From: Acestrorhynchus altus | Taxonomy: Eukaryota; Chordata; Actinopteri; Characiformes; Acestrorhynchidae | Direction of reading: 5' to 3' | Assembly: GCA_034509495.1 (NCBI GenBank) | Contig: CM067511.1 | Span: forward strand, 29,059,990-29,123,989 | DNA length: 64,000 nucleotides | Shown: positions 1 to 12,650 of the stretch, in pieces | Layout of the letters: each line of letters starts with the position of its first letter | Position numbering within the stretch: position 1 is the stretch's first letter | The notes under the pieces: model-generated | The model's input: only the letters and a program-made list of their open reading frames with translations | What the model was told of the DNA's origin: nothing | Databases searched by the model: none | Translations under genes and position numbers: made by a program

Positions 1-594
1 TTGTTTGAAGGTTATAAATAATGGGCAACTTGGAGTCGAGCATTTTTGTGGTGGAATACTGGAACATCAAGAAAATGTCAAGAAGCATCACAAAAACCAG
101 TGGCTTGACCAAACAAGAACAAGAAACGTTTCTTCACTGGAAGATTTAGCTCAGTTGGTAAATCAAATCAAAATGATTTCCAGTTCTCATTTAAGCCAAT
201 CTATAAATGTTAACAAATATCATGACAGGTCTGAGCTTTCTTTGTTAATAAGCCAAAAACCGCACTTTTGCAATGCGAAATAGCACTACATTGGTCATAA
301 ACATCAAAACCTCCCTTGACTAGAGAATAGAACAGTAGCCTACAGTGTAAAACTATGCACCGTCTAACAGGGGGCTGATTTACAACAACATAAGGTCAGA
401 TTAGTATTTATTTTCACCTGAACAAGTAATTTTAAAAATATTGGGCATATTAAATATGGGAATATTGGAAAATATTTGGAATATTAAATCTTTACCGTGA
501 GAGCAATGACATATTAGTAAATGAACCAGGTATTTGTAAAGGACATTTACAGAGTTGACCCAAACCACTCTTCTCAATCTTGGATGTGTTTCGA

Positions 595-1452
595 AGCATG
601 ATGCTGCCACCACCATGTTTCACTGTAGGAATGGTATAGGCTAGGTGATGAGCAGTGCCTGGTTTGCTGCAGACATGGCACTTAGCATTCAATTCAAAGT
701 TCAATCTTTTTGTTTCATCGGACCAGAACATTTTGTTTTTCATGCCACTCTATCACACAAGCCTAATTGGTGGAGTTCTGCAGAAATGGCTGTCCTTCTG
801 GAAGGTTCTACTGTTAAAGCTCTTTCAGAATCACAATTAGGTTCTTGGTCACCTCCCTGAGGTGAACATAGTGGCCTCCATCATCCGTAAATAGAAGAAG
901 TTTGGAACCACCAGGACTCTTCCTAGAGCTGGTTGCCTGGCCAAACTGAGTGATTGTGGTAGAAAGGTGTTCATTGGGACCTTCAATGTTGAAGAATGTG
1001 TTCTGTACCCTGCCCCAGACCTGTGTCTCTGAGATCTACAGATAATTCCCTTGTCTTCATGGCTTGGTTTGGGCTCTGTCTACTAAGGGACTTTTATAAA
1101 CAGGTTTGTGCCTTTCCAAGTCAGGTCCAAACAACTGAATTTACCACAGGTGTCCAATCAAGCTGTAAAACCATCTGAAGGATGATCAGTGGGAACAAGA
1201 TGCACCTGAGCTTAATTTTGAGTGTTGTGGCAAAGGCTGTGCATACTTACGTACGTAATAGTTTATTTATTTATTTTTTTTTTATAAATTTGCAAAGATT
1301 TCATACTAACTTTTCTCACTAAGTCATTGTGGGCTATTGAGTGAAGAATCCTGAGAGGAAAACGGAATTTAATCCATTTTGAATGACACTGTAACATAAC
1401 ACAATTTGCAAAAAGTGAAGCGCAGTAAATACCTCCCAGATGCACTGTACGG
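595..1452 (-). mobile_element. Decayed Tc1/mariner-like element with internal inversion
   Basis: Minus-strand translation at about 600-740 gives Tc1 transposase motifs: a WSDETK-like block, then KPGTAHHLA, then TIPTVKHGGGSIML. The right flank (about 1000-1452) matches the non-coding end of a common fish Tc1 element and finishes in the typical GATGCACTGTA-like terminus near 1440-1450. A segment at about 869-967 reads in the opposite direction (plus strand ASIIRK, then KKFGTTRTLPRAG). The left end is lost. Stops and frameshifts show it is dead. Confidence 0.85.
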
Positions 1453-4061
1453 TAACATGCGGTTCTTCAGTTCTACAGTACGAATTTGTTCATTATTTCA
1501 GTATTTATTCTGTGAAAACTACAGTCATTGTAGTTGTACAGTCAGTGTACCCTCATTCTGCTCCAGAACCTCTAAAGCTGTGTCTGATTTATTCCCTATT
1601 CCCTACATGTGCACTATCATGAGGAACAGAATTCAACAGGATAGTAAACAACTTTGGACACCTCATTATGAATGTTATGTGAGCTCATAGTGTGGCAGCA
1701 GATGCATTGCATAAACAGTAGCTGCGTTCCAAAGCCTAGGCTGCAGCCAAGGTAAGGCGGGTCCATGGTAGGACTGTTTTTTAAGAGTCTCTCTAACTAA
1801 CCTATGGACACAAATGGAACAGTCTAACAAGGTACAGGTGCGGCAGTGTGAAGTGATGTCCTCGGAAAGCTCTCACCTCTTGTGTGAGGGAACATGTGAG
1901 GGAACTCAAATGCAATGCTTGGATAGTAGTACATGAAAGATATTTTAAAACCAACACTGCTCTGGTGGCTTCATTTTCATGTTTGTGGTGCAGTTTTTGT
2001 GTCACTGTCCATGCACAGAGAACTGCGGATTACAGAGAGCCTGGAAGAACACCTGAGTCGTGTCCTTTAAAATGCTCTGGCATTTCTTGTAGATTGCATT
2101 GTTTTCAGACAGAACACTGAAAAACGACAAAACTAGTGCACTATATAGTGCACACTGCCCAGCCTCAGACACAGCTTAATTTAAAGAAATGAAATGTCAT
2201 GGAACGAAGTGTCATTTTCTATTAACATGTGCTTTGAACATTGGATTTACCAGATGATCAATTTTGGAAGAGGGAAATGAAAAACCAAGCTTAAACTTAA
2301 ACAATGCAACTGCTTTAATTTTCTATTTCACTGCATGGGCACTGCGCACCCGCTGCCCACCTGTAGTTTCTGTACACTACTCAAAATAGAAATGACATAG
2401 AACTAATAACCCGACTGCCCATAAACCACTTGGCAAGAGGGTGATATTGTTATGCAATAGGATGATATATTGGATGCAGTGCTGCTTGTCATCGGTCAGT
2501 AGTGGCAAAACTGTAAAACCATCTCAGTGTGACACCAATTATGTTGTGCCAGCATTGACAATATATTGCCCAGCACTCAAGTGCCCTGTAGTCTTTCTCT
2601 GTTGTCCTCATCTAGCCCTTCCACCTCTGGATCCACCCTATCCCTTCCCCCTCCACATCCCGCTGTTCGTGTGGAGAGTTCAGCGCAGCAAAATGTTCTG
2701 GCTACACGCTAGGCTTTATGAGGAGCCTCACCCTCCACTGAACATCGGTTGACTGCCTGCAGTCTCAATGTCAAGGGGGGGGGGGTCTAATGGGTTACCA
2801 TGGCACGCTTTCTCTTTTCCTCTGACCAGCTATACCCCCACCCTACCCTTCCTTTATAAGGCCATCTTGGCGACATCATGTCACAGCCACACCTCTCCAC
2901 CACTCCACAAATCAACAAAGAGAAAACACACCAGTTATTGCTGTATCTAATGCTGTCCTGTCTTTATCCAATCAGCACAATGTGCTGATCAAGCCCCTGC
3001 GAAAGACAACCAGTTGTTTAAATCAGTAAATGATTTAATGACAAATAGTGACAAACCCTGCAGTTGACCGTCGTATACAGTCGAATTCTGTCACAAATAG
3101 GTCAAATTAAGGTCAGGTGCTAAACTGAGTGGTAGGTAAGGATTCATGAAAGACCTTGACAGCAGCAAAATGATCTCACTCCATGTTTTTATTATTGATC
3201 AATTGCTTTTTTGCATGATAAACCTTATTCTCTTAATCCGTTCCACTCAATTATGTTGCAGATCTAAGGTTTGCCTCCAATGTAATTACTTGAGATATTT
3301 TATATTTTAAAGAAAGATTTGAGTTCATGAATGAATGACAGTGTCGCTCATGAATTTTGCTCAATCAAACACACTGATGAGGTAGGAACGGTGTGCAGTT
3401 GTTGTGCTATGATGGTGGGATCTGGAGAAATGCGACCACACTAATGAAAAACATTGAGTATTGTAGAAGCTTTCGAGGAGGGGGGGCTCTACAGGAGTTA
3501 AGATGTGGCCTTCCCCCCATCATGGCCCCCAACCTTGTGACAAATTGCCCATGACGTGACTCTGCTCGCCAGGCACGGAAGGCCCATTCTCTCAATCTCT
3601 TGCTTCCTACATTCCCTGGATTCTGCTTTCCTGCTGAAACCTCCTGCTGTCCCACTGTTCTATCCTTCTGTATTACTGTGCCCCAGTTGTATACTCATTT
3701 ATTAAATCTAAAACTAACTGTTTTTCTTCTGACTATGCAGCACGTAGGAGAGGTGCAAGACTGTCCCATATATAGCTGTACATGTCTCTGAATCTGCCCA
3801 TCTATATTTGAATCTGATTGAATCTGTGGAATTGGGCCATGGTCATTTTTGTACAATGGATAAAATATATTATTAATCTACTAGATTTTTAATCTGAGAA
3901 TGGACTTTGCTAGGTTTTGTGTATGTAATCTGTACATTCAACACTGTTCATTCCTTTGATGAAAAAGAAAACCGTGAATGCATACAGATCTACTGTGTCC
4001 TGCTGAATCAATGTGATTAGCAGGATACAGATTTGTTATGTTGATCAGTTCACATGTAGTT

Positions 4062-4150
4062 GTTGGTGGGGGTTTCACTCCAGTCCTTGGGCAAGACTCC
4101 TAACACTACAATCAAATACCCATGCAATGTAAGGTCCTCTGCTTGGAACA
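4062..4150. repeat. SINE-like fragment
   Basis: The stretch around CCTTGGGCAAGACTCCTAAC resembles the core of a tRNA-derived fish SINE. The same core is seen in weaker form near 11935-11975. It is a short fragment without a recognisable promoter head. Confidence 0.4.
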
Positions 4151-5504
4151 CCAGTGAAATGCCAACAACGTGAATAAAATAATGGGATTATACTGGGGGT
4201 TTATAAAGCAGTGTACAGGTCTGATCATTGGCAGAATTGCCTTGCAGTTTAAAAAGGTTGTCTTTATGTTTGCTTAACAGGGCAGTTACTGTAGAATTGC
4301 AGAATTATTTTGAGGTAAAGAAGGCCATGTTTATGTCTCCTTAGCAGAACAGTTGCAGTAGAACTATAGGATTATTTCTGGAGATTGGGAAATTTTTTAG
4401 TTGTGTTCAGTTCTGGTTAGTGGCACAGTTCATATAATACTATGGCATTGTTTCCATGGTTAATAGGGCTGTGCTTATGACTATCTTGTGCAGGTAAGAG
4501 TTATAGAATAACGTTACAGCAACAATTTGTAGCATTTTTATCAGCTTCAGAATCACCTCGACATTCCACTGACCTGTAAGATGGAGAATAGTGCCAATGT
4601 CATCGCAGCTCCAGGTTCAGCATATCAGAAACTGCTGTGTTGAACTTTGGAGAGGTGGGTAGGATTCCTCAGGGCAAGAACTCTGTAATGCTTCATACTT
4701 GTGAACTGCTCCAACCCTGCTGAGCCCAGCTGTTATCAGAAGGGAGCTTGGTATTCTCAGAATGGACACCATGGCAGAATGAATATGGCACTGGCTTTTA
4801 CTTACTGGCATGAGCTAAAGGATATTAAAGGACAGATGACTGATGTTGAGATGGGCTTCTTGCTAGTATGTTCTAGTACTAATCTGGGTGTCCGGTTCTG
4901 AATGTCATCTGTCCAATCGATTTAACGACTAATAACATATTGCTTTTGGCTTACATTTAATAATGGTCCCAATAATATCATTTCATATCCCAATAGCATT
5001 TTCATAAGACCCTTTATTAAACATCTTTATTGCTGTTTATATACAATTAACACCTAATTGTATGCAAATGCCATGATCTCAGTCCACAGGCACAAAGTAA
5101 AGACCAGCCAGTGGCATGTAGAGCACTCACACTGAAACATAAAGCTCATTTCCAGTTACACATCTGGTTTAAGCATTTGAGCAAATATTTTGAGTGGCTT
5201 TAAGTTCACATCAAGACGTAGTTGTAAATGTTCTTGACCCGCAGCTAATGTTCCTACTGGTAGCATTTGCTTCTCCTCAACCAGTGCAAAGTAAAAACAA
5301 AAGTAAAAATCTTTACAGCATTATTTATTGCCATTCCAGTGGATGGAATCTGAGGTGCCAGTTGCAGACCACAAGATGTGTCGTGGGGAATGTGAAGGAT
5401 TTCAGCTGGTATGAAGAAAATCCCTCCAGCACTTATTGTTCTGGGAGATCTACCAAGGCATGGAAAGGGAGGAGGTGGCAGGTGCCGAGGGAAAGCAAGA
5501 GTGA

Positions 5505-5713
5505 TATGAGGTGTGGTGAGGAGAAGAGAAGAAGGGAAGAAGAAAAAAAAAGGAAAGGAGCAGAGGCCGAAGAGCGTTCAAAAAATGATGAGAAGGAAAA
5601 AAAAACACAACCGGGGGAAAGGGTGAAGAGAGAGTGAGCTAGACACAGAGAGAGAGAAAACCAGAAGGATTAAAGAGGAGTAAATGAGGGGAAGAGTGCG
5701 AGATGGAGGAGAA
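5505..5713. repeat. Purine-rich, strand-asymmetric tract
   Basis: About 200 nt is almost entirely A and G on the plus strand, with few pyrimidines. The plus-strand open frame across it would be a low-complexity Lys/Glu/Arg peptide. I read it as simple sequence and not as a gene. Confidence 0.6.
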
Positions 5714-7682
5714 AAGCAAACACATTTTTAAGTTATGAAGGTCCAGCGGGCGTGTTTGTTCAGATGGTTTTGCTCATGCTGAAGAGGGGGTTCTGGATCA
5801 AAAGGCCGTGTCGCTCTGAAATGGAGCGTAAATGTAAGTGATGTCGCTCCTGATCTCTCCTTCTTTAATAACTCAACTCTATCGGCCCACCGAGCCGCTG
5901 TGAAAACACGGCCAGTGACAATATCCATGGAATGTTTTAAATCAGTTAGCAAAGAGCCACAAGGCCTGCTCGCTCGTAACCCCTCTGTGCAGGGATTATG
6001 ATCTTCAGACTGCTTCTCCATCTACTTCTACTTGCACTGACCATGAGCTTTAAACAGTGGATGGTATAAACCAAAGACTGGACTTGGGACCTTTGGGCTC
6101 CTTTGTGACATTTATCCAATTTTCAAAAGTACAAAACCTGGGTGTGCTCTTGGACTCTGAGCCCAGTTTGATCTCATGTGTAAATGTAGTCATTTAAGTA
6201 GATCTTTATCATGAACTAGAACCATAGTTTGGCCTTTTCTGTTCCAGAGTGATGTGGGGAAGCTTACTGTGATACAAACTGTCCTGCACAACAGGGTCTC
6301 AACCTGTAGGCCAGGGACCACCAGTGGACCATGAAGCACTCTCTAGAGGTCCACAGGCCTGTCTTCATGGTGAGGCAGTAGACCACGAGAGTCCATCATT
6401 AAGTTCATGTGAGAAAAAAATACATTGAGAGACCAGTTGTATCTGTTGGTTTGACATATAGACACCGTTTTTAGACAATTTAAAAAGCGCACATTTTGTT
6501 TCTGCTCATTTTTGTAAAGTAGAGATGTTTTCACGAAGATATACTATGTTTTAAGTCATTATTCGGGTCTAGATTCTCACATTTTCATTACCAGGGATAT
6601 AAAAGGGAAAGACAGTTTTACAGTATATTAAAACTGTGAGGTGGAAAAGAACCAATTATGCGTTTCCTATATTATACTGATCTATTGGTGTACGTTCCAG
6701 TAATGATCCAACATCTGCAGGTTCAGACTTTCTTTCTTTACTTATACAGTGTTCAAATATCAGAATAAGAGTCCTGAGAAGGGATGACACTGCTTCATAG
6801 ATAAATAGTAAAAATATTAAATGATAGTTTTTTTTACTTTATTGACTACTATCAAGCATTTTAAACAACTTATTACTGTAAATCTAATCATTACAAAAAC
6901 ATAATGAAACCCATTGTTCCATCAGGAGCCCTGCTTTTTAGTGCTTATTGCTCAAAAAAGAAAAAAGCAAAAAGTAAATTTTATATCTAAAAATGGTCAA
7001 AATAATATTATTTCTGTACAATTCTGTACATTCTTCATCTCAAATGAAGAGAAATTTGATTTCCTGAAAATAAGTGTGTGTGTCTCCTATAAATACTTAA
7101 TAATAAATATATCATGTGAACAAAAGTACATTAAACTATGAAAATGAAAATTAGCCAAGGGTTCTAAAACTTAAAATAGAGTTTGCCACTATTTAGTTTT
7201 TAATTAAAGTTTTCCATTTTCTTTTCTTTTCTTTTTTTTTTTTATTATAACTGTCTCTGTCTACTTCAGTAATGCAGTTAAAAGACCATTGCATTGTTTT
7301 GACATGAAAGCATGTGCCTGAATCTGAAAGGGCTTGTTAATCAGCATCGAATTTGGTGTGATGGGAGCAGAAAAAGTACTAAAATGTGCAGACTTGTTGA
7401 ATCCCACCATGTCTTGCACTGTCATTGGCTACAGACAGTCAGTGAAGATAATGCAGCTTTCGTTTTAGGTTGGAAGTCAAATGTCAAAATTAAACATTTG
7501 AGATGTGAAAAATGCAGCTGGGCAGGATTTCTCATTGATTTCATGTCTGCAGGCACAGCGTATTCGGTGTGCAGAGACACCTCTTTAAGTCCTATCTTCT
7601 CACCACCACTATTGGTCTTGATGTACCTGGATCTAAAAGCGGTGAACTCAGGCTTTTGTAGCCAAAGCAATGGAAGCTTATT

Positions 7683-8875
7683 TGTATAGCACCTATAGAC
7701 AGTGGCAAATTCAAAGTGCTTTACATAAACAGAGATCAGATCAAAATACATTAAATCAATAATATAATACAATCATTAAATTGCAATAAACCTTAATATA
7801 CAGTATATTTGAAAGAAATATATGTTTCAGGGTAGTGTTAACAGTGTTATAACTGAGCTGAAAACCTGGTCAAACAAGAACGTTTTCAGCCTGGACTTAA
7901 AAGTGTCCAGTGTTTGGGCTTCTAATGCCATCTGTCCACTGATTCCATTGAACTGCAGCACAGCGTAACTAAAGGCTGCTGTCTTTACTTTAGGCATGAC
8001 TAACTGACTTGTTCCTAATGATCTGAGACTTCTGCTCGACTCATATCGCTGCACCATATCATATAGGTTTGCTGTTCCTAAGCCACTGAGACATTTATAG
8101 ACCAGTAATAGCTCCTTAAAATCTATTCTCTAACAGACTCTAGGAATTCTAAATTAGCTGAAGCTCCTAAGAGCAGTTAGGAGACTGTAACAGTAATCAA
8201 TCCTGCTGGAAATAAAGACCTGGACCAGTTTCTTCAGGTCTGGTTTGCACAGAAAATCTCTAAACTTGTTAATGTTCTTAAACTGAAAGAGGCTGATTTT
8301 GGTGGCTGCTTTGACACGACTGTTAAAACTGAGATCAGAGTCGAGTACACAGAGGTTAGAGCTCGCTCTTTAGATTTTAGGGATATTGAATTTACATATG
8401 CAGGTAATATGTGCCTCTCGTGACTATTCCCAAATAAAATATTCTCATTTTTATCTTGATTTAACTGCAGAAAGTTCTGACACATCCTGCTCAAGGCCTT
8501 TACACAGACAGTCGAGGGGACCGTAGTTATTCGGATCTGAGTGCGATCTGCATAGCTGTGGTAGGACATGCCATAGTCCTGAAGGATTTCACCAAGAGGA
8601 AGCAAATATACACTGAAGAAGAGTGGCCAAAGCATTGAGCCCTGGGGGACACCACGGGTCACTGGAACAGATTTGCAAACATTATTTCCTATTTCAACAA
8701 AACAATTCTTTCCATGCAGGCATGAACGGAACCATTGTAGGACAGGTCCTGAAAGTCCAACCATGTTCTCAAGTCATTTTATGAGAATTTTGTGGGCAAC
8801 AGTATCAAATGCAGCACTGGGAACTAGCAGTGAACCTGGCAAAAGATGCTGTGATTAGTTCTTTAACTAGTAGAT
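7683..8875 (-). mobile_element. L2/CR1-clade LINE fragment (reverse transcriptase relic)
   Basis: Minus-strand translation gives an AAFDTV block, then GLSGPVLQWF, then VTRGVPQGSMLWPLFFSVYLLP. A degraded catalytic box follows, YHSYAD with the second Asp replaced (YADR where YADD is expected). These are reverse transcriptase motifs in order. Further downstream (about 7827-8057) comes the C-terminal tail ending in TFKSRLKTFLFDQ. The far end near 7690-7740 has the GTATAGCACC...AAAGTGCTTTACATAAA tail typical of fish L2 elements. The 5' half is missing and internal stops are present. Confidence 0.85.
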
Positions 8876-9716
8876 CCACCTGGAGCAGTTCTTAAACGTG
8901 AACATAAGATCTCATCCATCCAATAAGGTTCTTTTCTGATTCTTTCAGGTCAGGACATAATCATTGTCTACCAGGAATCACTGGATGCTGAGTGTTTTGG
9001 GTGAAAATTTCATTAAAAACTTCTACTAAATAAAATGGGAAGATCTGTTTTGGGTTACAAGAAGACAGTTACAAATTTCTTGACATGAAAATAGAATCCC
9101 TATCAAAGGATTCCATTCATTTTGTCCTGGTCATGGTCACAGTGGGACTACCTGAAAGCACAGATACCCCCTGGACACCGCCACACCACCAGATCATTTC
9201 CTCTGGAAATGAGTTTAATCTCTGAAAGAACATGTTTTCCCCAATTTACTGTCACTGTTGTATATCACACATGGTCCTACCTGAAGCCCCCAGTCACAAC
9301 ATCCCAAACACAACTCCCGTGTGTACCCCGTGATTTTCCAAACCGAAATTTGGTCACCCTACAGATGACGAGCACTGGAGTATCCTTTTAATGAAAAAGT
9401 GGAATAGATGAAAGAGCAATGTAATTCTGTGGTTGATGAAGTAGATTAAAGTGGACTGGCGATGGCGTGGTGGTGTATGATGACTTGATAAACTCCATGA
9501 GCCAGAGGTCCTCTGCTAACGCACCGTTAAACACAAAAAACACGGATGGCTCGCACATGTAGCCAACTTTTATTTAAACTTTAAGCAGCACTGGCAGTGC
9601 AGCAGATGTGGTCGGATGCATGACTGTGTAAACACACACAAAGGCTGAGAAAGTAGCAAAAAAAAATAGCTGTGTCTGGAAAAAAAAAAAAAACCTTGGA
9701 GTCTAACAAGCTTATA

Positions 9717-9995
9717 CTAGTGCATCTCAAAAAATTAGAATAACGTGGAAAATTCCATTTGTGTTCATAATTTCATACAAATTGGTTTTATATTTTCATT
9801 ACAGGTAACGTGACATATGACAAACCTTTTTTCGTTTTACTGTTGATCTGTATGGCTTTTAAAAATGCTCATGGAAATCAGAAATCCAGGATCTCAGATT
9901 AGAAGAATATTTCATAAGTTCTTATAATTAAAGTTCTTGAATTAAAAAAAGAAAAAACCTTTTTCACAATATTTTCATTTTTTGAGACGCACTAG
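9717..9995. mobile_element. MITE with Tc1-type terminal inverted repeats and TA duplication
   Basis: The left end begins CTAGTGCATCTCAAAAAATT. The right end, reverse-complemented, begins CTAGTGCGTCTCAAAAAATG. Both ends are flanked by TA (9715-9716 and 9996-9997), the target duplication expected of Tc1/mariner elements. The 279-bp body has no coding capacity. Confidence 0.85.
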
Positions 9996-10119
9996 TATTA
10001 TATACCATGTTCTATTAAGTATTATATTTATATAAACTGCATGCCTAAGTCATCGCACACGGCCTTAAACCATGTTGATTTACTTAATGTGATAATGGGC
10101 TCTTCTCACACTACAAAGC

Positions 10120-10290
10120 ATGTAAACAGTACTTCAAGCAAAATGACATTGAAGAGGAACTGTGGAAGTCAAGCCCAAGTCTAGAAGACCAAGAAAACCT
10201 TCAGATAGAAGTGCTTGTTTGCTGGCCAGTAAGACAAAGGATTTGCATGGAAGAGTCAGTGGACAGAAACCTTACCTGCAATCCTATCAC
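10120..10290 (+). mobile_element. Tc1-like transposase fragment
   Basis: Plus-strand frames give pieces such as RPRKPSDRSACLLASKTKDLHGRVSGQK-like sequence, resembling the DNA-binding part of Tc1 transposases. It is short and has no recognisable ends. Confidence 0.5.
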
Positions 10291-10784
10291 AATAGTTCAT
10301 TTTGACGAGGGCCTGAAACAAGAATAGTATGAATTAAAAACGCACTGTTTATTTTGTAATGTTTTTTTTTTTTATATACAAAGAACGTTGGCTTATAAAC
10401 TGCAATGTAATTGTCTTGTGTAAATAAGATTCACTAAACTATCACTTTAATTTCCTCTCAAGGTCTCAGGATTCAAGTCAGATGCACGTAACAAGGTCTT
10501 CCAGAGTTCAGTAGCTAAATGCTGCACTTGTTTTTCAGGGAAAACTGACCACTCAGCTCAGACTAACAAGGTCTCCTGTTTGTCTGCACTTCTATTGGAA
10601 GGACAAAACAAGAAAAACTCTCCAGCTTCAAATGTGCTGGTAATATCAGGTCAGCTCAACATCAAAGCACATCCTGACTGCATATTAAAAGCTGTGTATA
10701 AGTAACAATGCCATAACTGCTGCTTTCCGACAAAGTAAAGTGTTATGACGGCCCACACAGCAAAATTCACGTTTGATATTATAA

Positions 10785-11990
10785 CTATGCAGTTGGGAAA
10801 GAATTCACCCCCTTTTGCTCACAACCTGGGATTAAAATGGATTATCTGAGGGTTTGCATCATTTCATTTACAGAATATGTTTTTTATAGAGAAGCAAACA
10901 ACAAATAGGACAAAATAACAGAAAACGTCTGTGTGACATAAAATCAGTACTTTGTAGAGCCCCTTTCGTGGCAATTACAGCTGTAAGTTGCTTTGGAGAC
11001 GTCTCAATGAGCTGCCACATCTTGCCACTGGAGTTTTAAGACATTCCGATACATTTAGGCATTTCCCCTTAAACCCCTTAGAGTGTCGCTTTAGCAGTAT
11101 GCTTTGGGTCGTTGTCCTGTTGGAAGATGGACCTCCGTTCCAGACTCAAATCACTGACAGACCAAAACTGGAGAAAATCCCTGTATTCACCATCTTCTCA
11201 TTGACTCTGACCAGTTGCCCAGTCCAGAAAATGTCCCCACAGCATATTGCCACCACCATGTTTCACTGTGAGGATGGAGATCTTGGAGTGAGGAGATGTG
11301 TTGGTTTTGCAGCAGACAGTATTGTCCTTGGTGGCTGAAAAAGTTAAATTTTGGTCTCATCTGACCAGAGCACCTTGTTCCGTACAGATTGCCACTTGCC
11401 TTTTGGCAAAAATCAAAATGAGCCTTCATATTTTTGTTTGTAAATAAAGGCTTTTTCCTTGCCACTCTTCCATAAAGCCCAGCTGAGTGGAGTGTACAGC
11501 TTATTGTGATGGACAGATCCTCCAGTCTCTGGTTGGGAACTCTGCAGCTCCTTCAGGGCTACCTTTGGTCTCTGTGCTGCCTCTCTGATTAATGCCTTCG
11601 TTACACAGAGTTTTGGTGGGCAGCCCTCTCTTGGCAGGTTTGTTGTGGTGCCATGTACTTTCCCTTTCATGATGATGGATCTGATGGCGCTGCGGGGGAT
11701 CATCAGAGATTTGCATATATTCTTAAAACCCAATCCTGACTTCTCAACAACTCCGTCCCTGACTTGTTTGGAGATTTCCTTGGTCTTCATTGTGTTGTTT
11801 GGTAAGTTGTGCCTCTTGCTTAATGGTGTCATAGTGGTTGGTGTGGCACAACAGATAAAACCACCACTGAGCCACCACACGATGTGGGAGACTGGGGTTT
11901 GTTTACCAGTCTGGGCTATTATGCTGTGCCACACCAATAAGAGTCCTTGTGCAAAGACTCCCTAACGTTCCAAAAGTTCTGGTTTGCAAA
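10785..11990 (-). mobile_element. Decayed Tc1-like transposon
   Basis: On the minus strand the N-terminal transposase region is readable at 11413-11810: MKTKEISKQVRDGVVEKSGLG, then IPRSAI, TTTNLPREG and KALIREAAQRPKVALKELQ. Next come ARKKPLF (near 11460) and a degraded block around the HGGGS position (near 11260). The C-terminal ...LTAVIATKG-like end is near 10975-11000. Stops, frameshifts and an internal deletion make it inactive. A SINE lies at its 5' edge. Confidence 0.85.
11826..11975. repeat. SINE fragment at edge of Tc1 relic
   Basis: The sequence from TTGGTGTGGCACAACAG through ACCAATAAGAGTCC lies just beyond the Tc1 transposase start. It shares the AATAAGAGTC core with the copy at 52356-52640. 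It was probably inserted into or next to the Tc1 copy. Confidence 0.5.
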
Positions 11991-12644
11991 TGCAACTTAT
12001 ACTAAGATATATCTCATCTTAGAACACTGTCATTAAATGTCAATTCCACTTGTCCAAAGTGTCTGCATATGTAAATTTAGTTTTTAATGTATTTACAAAA
12101 TAATTGTGTTTTTTTGTTTGTTTGTTTATTGTTTTAAAATGCAAAGTCTACAGAATAAAGTTCTGCTAAATGTTTTGCTGCAGCACATTTAAAGTCATTG
12201 TCTTACTGAAGGTGTTGTATCTAACTTAACCTGAAGAATCAGCCACTGTGTCCTTTCAGTAGTTCAGCCTTCCAGTTCTCATGCAAGGAAGTCAGCAAGT
12301 AACAGGTCGATTGTCTTTGGTGGACATTTTGTTGTTGCAGCAACAGAGTTGAACTGTTTAAAAAGTCATAACAATGTAGCATGATCTTGAGCTTTAATTT
12401 TCTTTTGTATTTGTGGTTAATACTCTGATTTTGTCTATAAAAACTATTTTCCAAATGAACTTAAATGCTTATAGATTATGTAAAAATGTATGTAAGGCCA
12501 TGTTAAAAGCATTCCGCACGAGGCTTAACTTCTTACATCCTTATTTATAAATACTGGCGTGATTGAAAAGTCCAAAAAAAAAAAGACTAAATACACAAAT
12601 TCCTGTAGTAATTCTTATATTTGTATAGATTTATATATTACACA

Positions 12645-12650
12645 TTTATT
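12645..12650 (-). terminator. Candidate polyadenylation signal AATAAA
   Basis: The plus strand reads TTTATT, giving AATAAA on the gene strand, followed by AT-rich sequence. It is the last such signal before repeat-rich intergenic DNA. Its use is inferred from position alone. Confidence 0.4.

Larger units (their letters stand above)
1..12620. other. Intergenic region downstream of fcho2
   Basis: No coding exon could be supported here on either strand. The stretch holds decayed transposons listed separately (Tc1-like at 595-1452, 9717-9995, 10120-10290 and 10785-11990; an L2 LINE at 7683-8875; SINE pieces at 4062-4150 and 11826-11975) and a purine-rich tract at 5505-5713. The rest is AT-rich, apparently unique sequence. 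Open frames are short, lack splice context and resemble no family I know. Confidence 0.7.

Noticed and set aside
5194..5637. 147-codon plus-strand open frame ending in Lys/Glu/Arg repeats
   Set aside because: The long frame results from a purine-rich tract that lacks stop codons; no recognisable domain.
5728..6021. 97-codon minus-strand open frame in fairly unique DNA
   Set aside because: No family recognised and no splice sites of note; possibly conserved non-coding DNA, but nothing in the sequence shows it.
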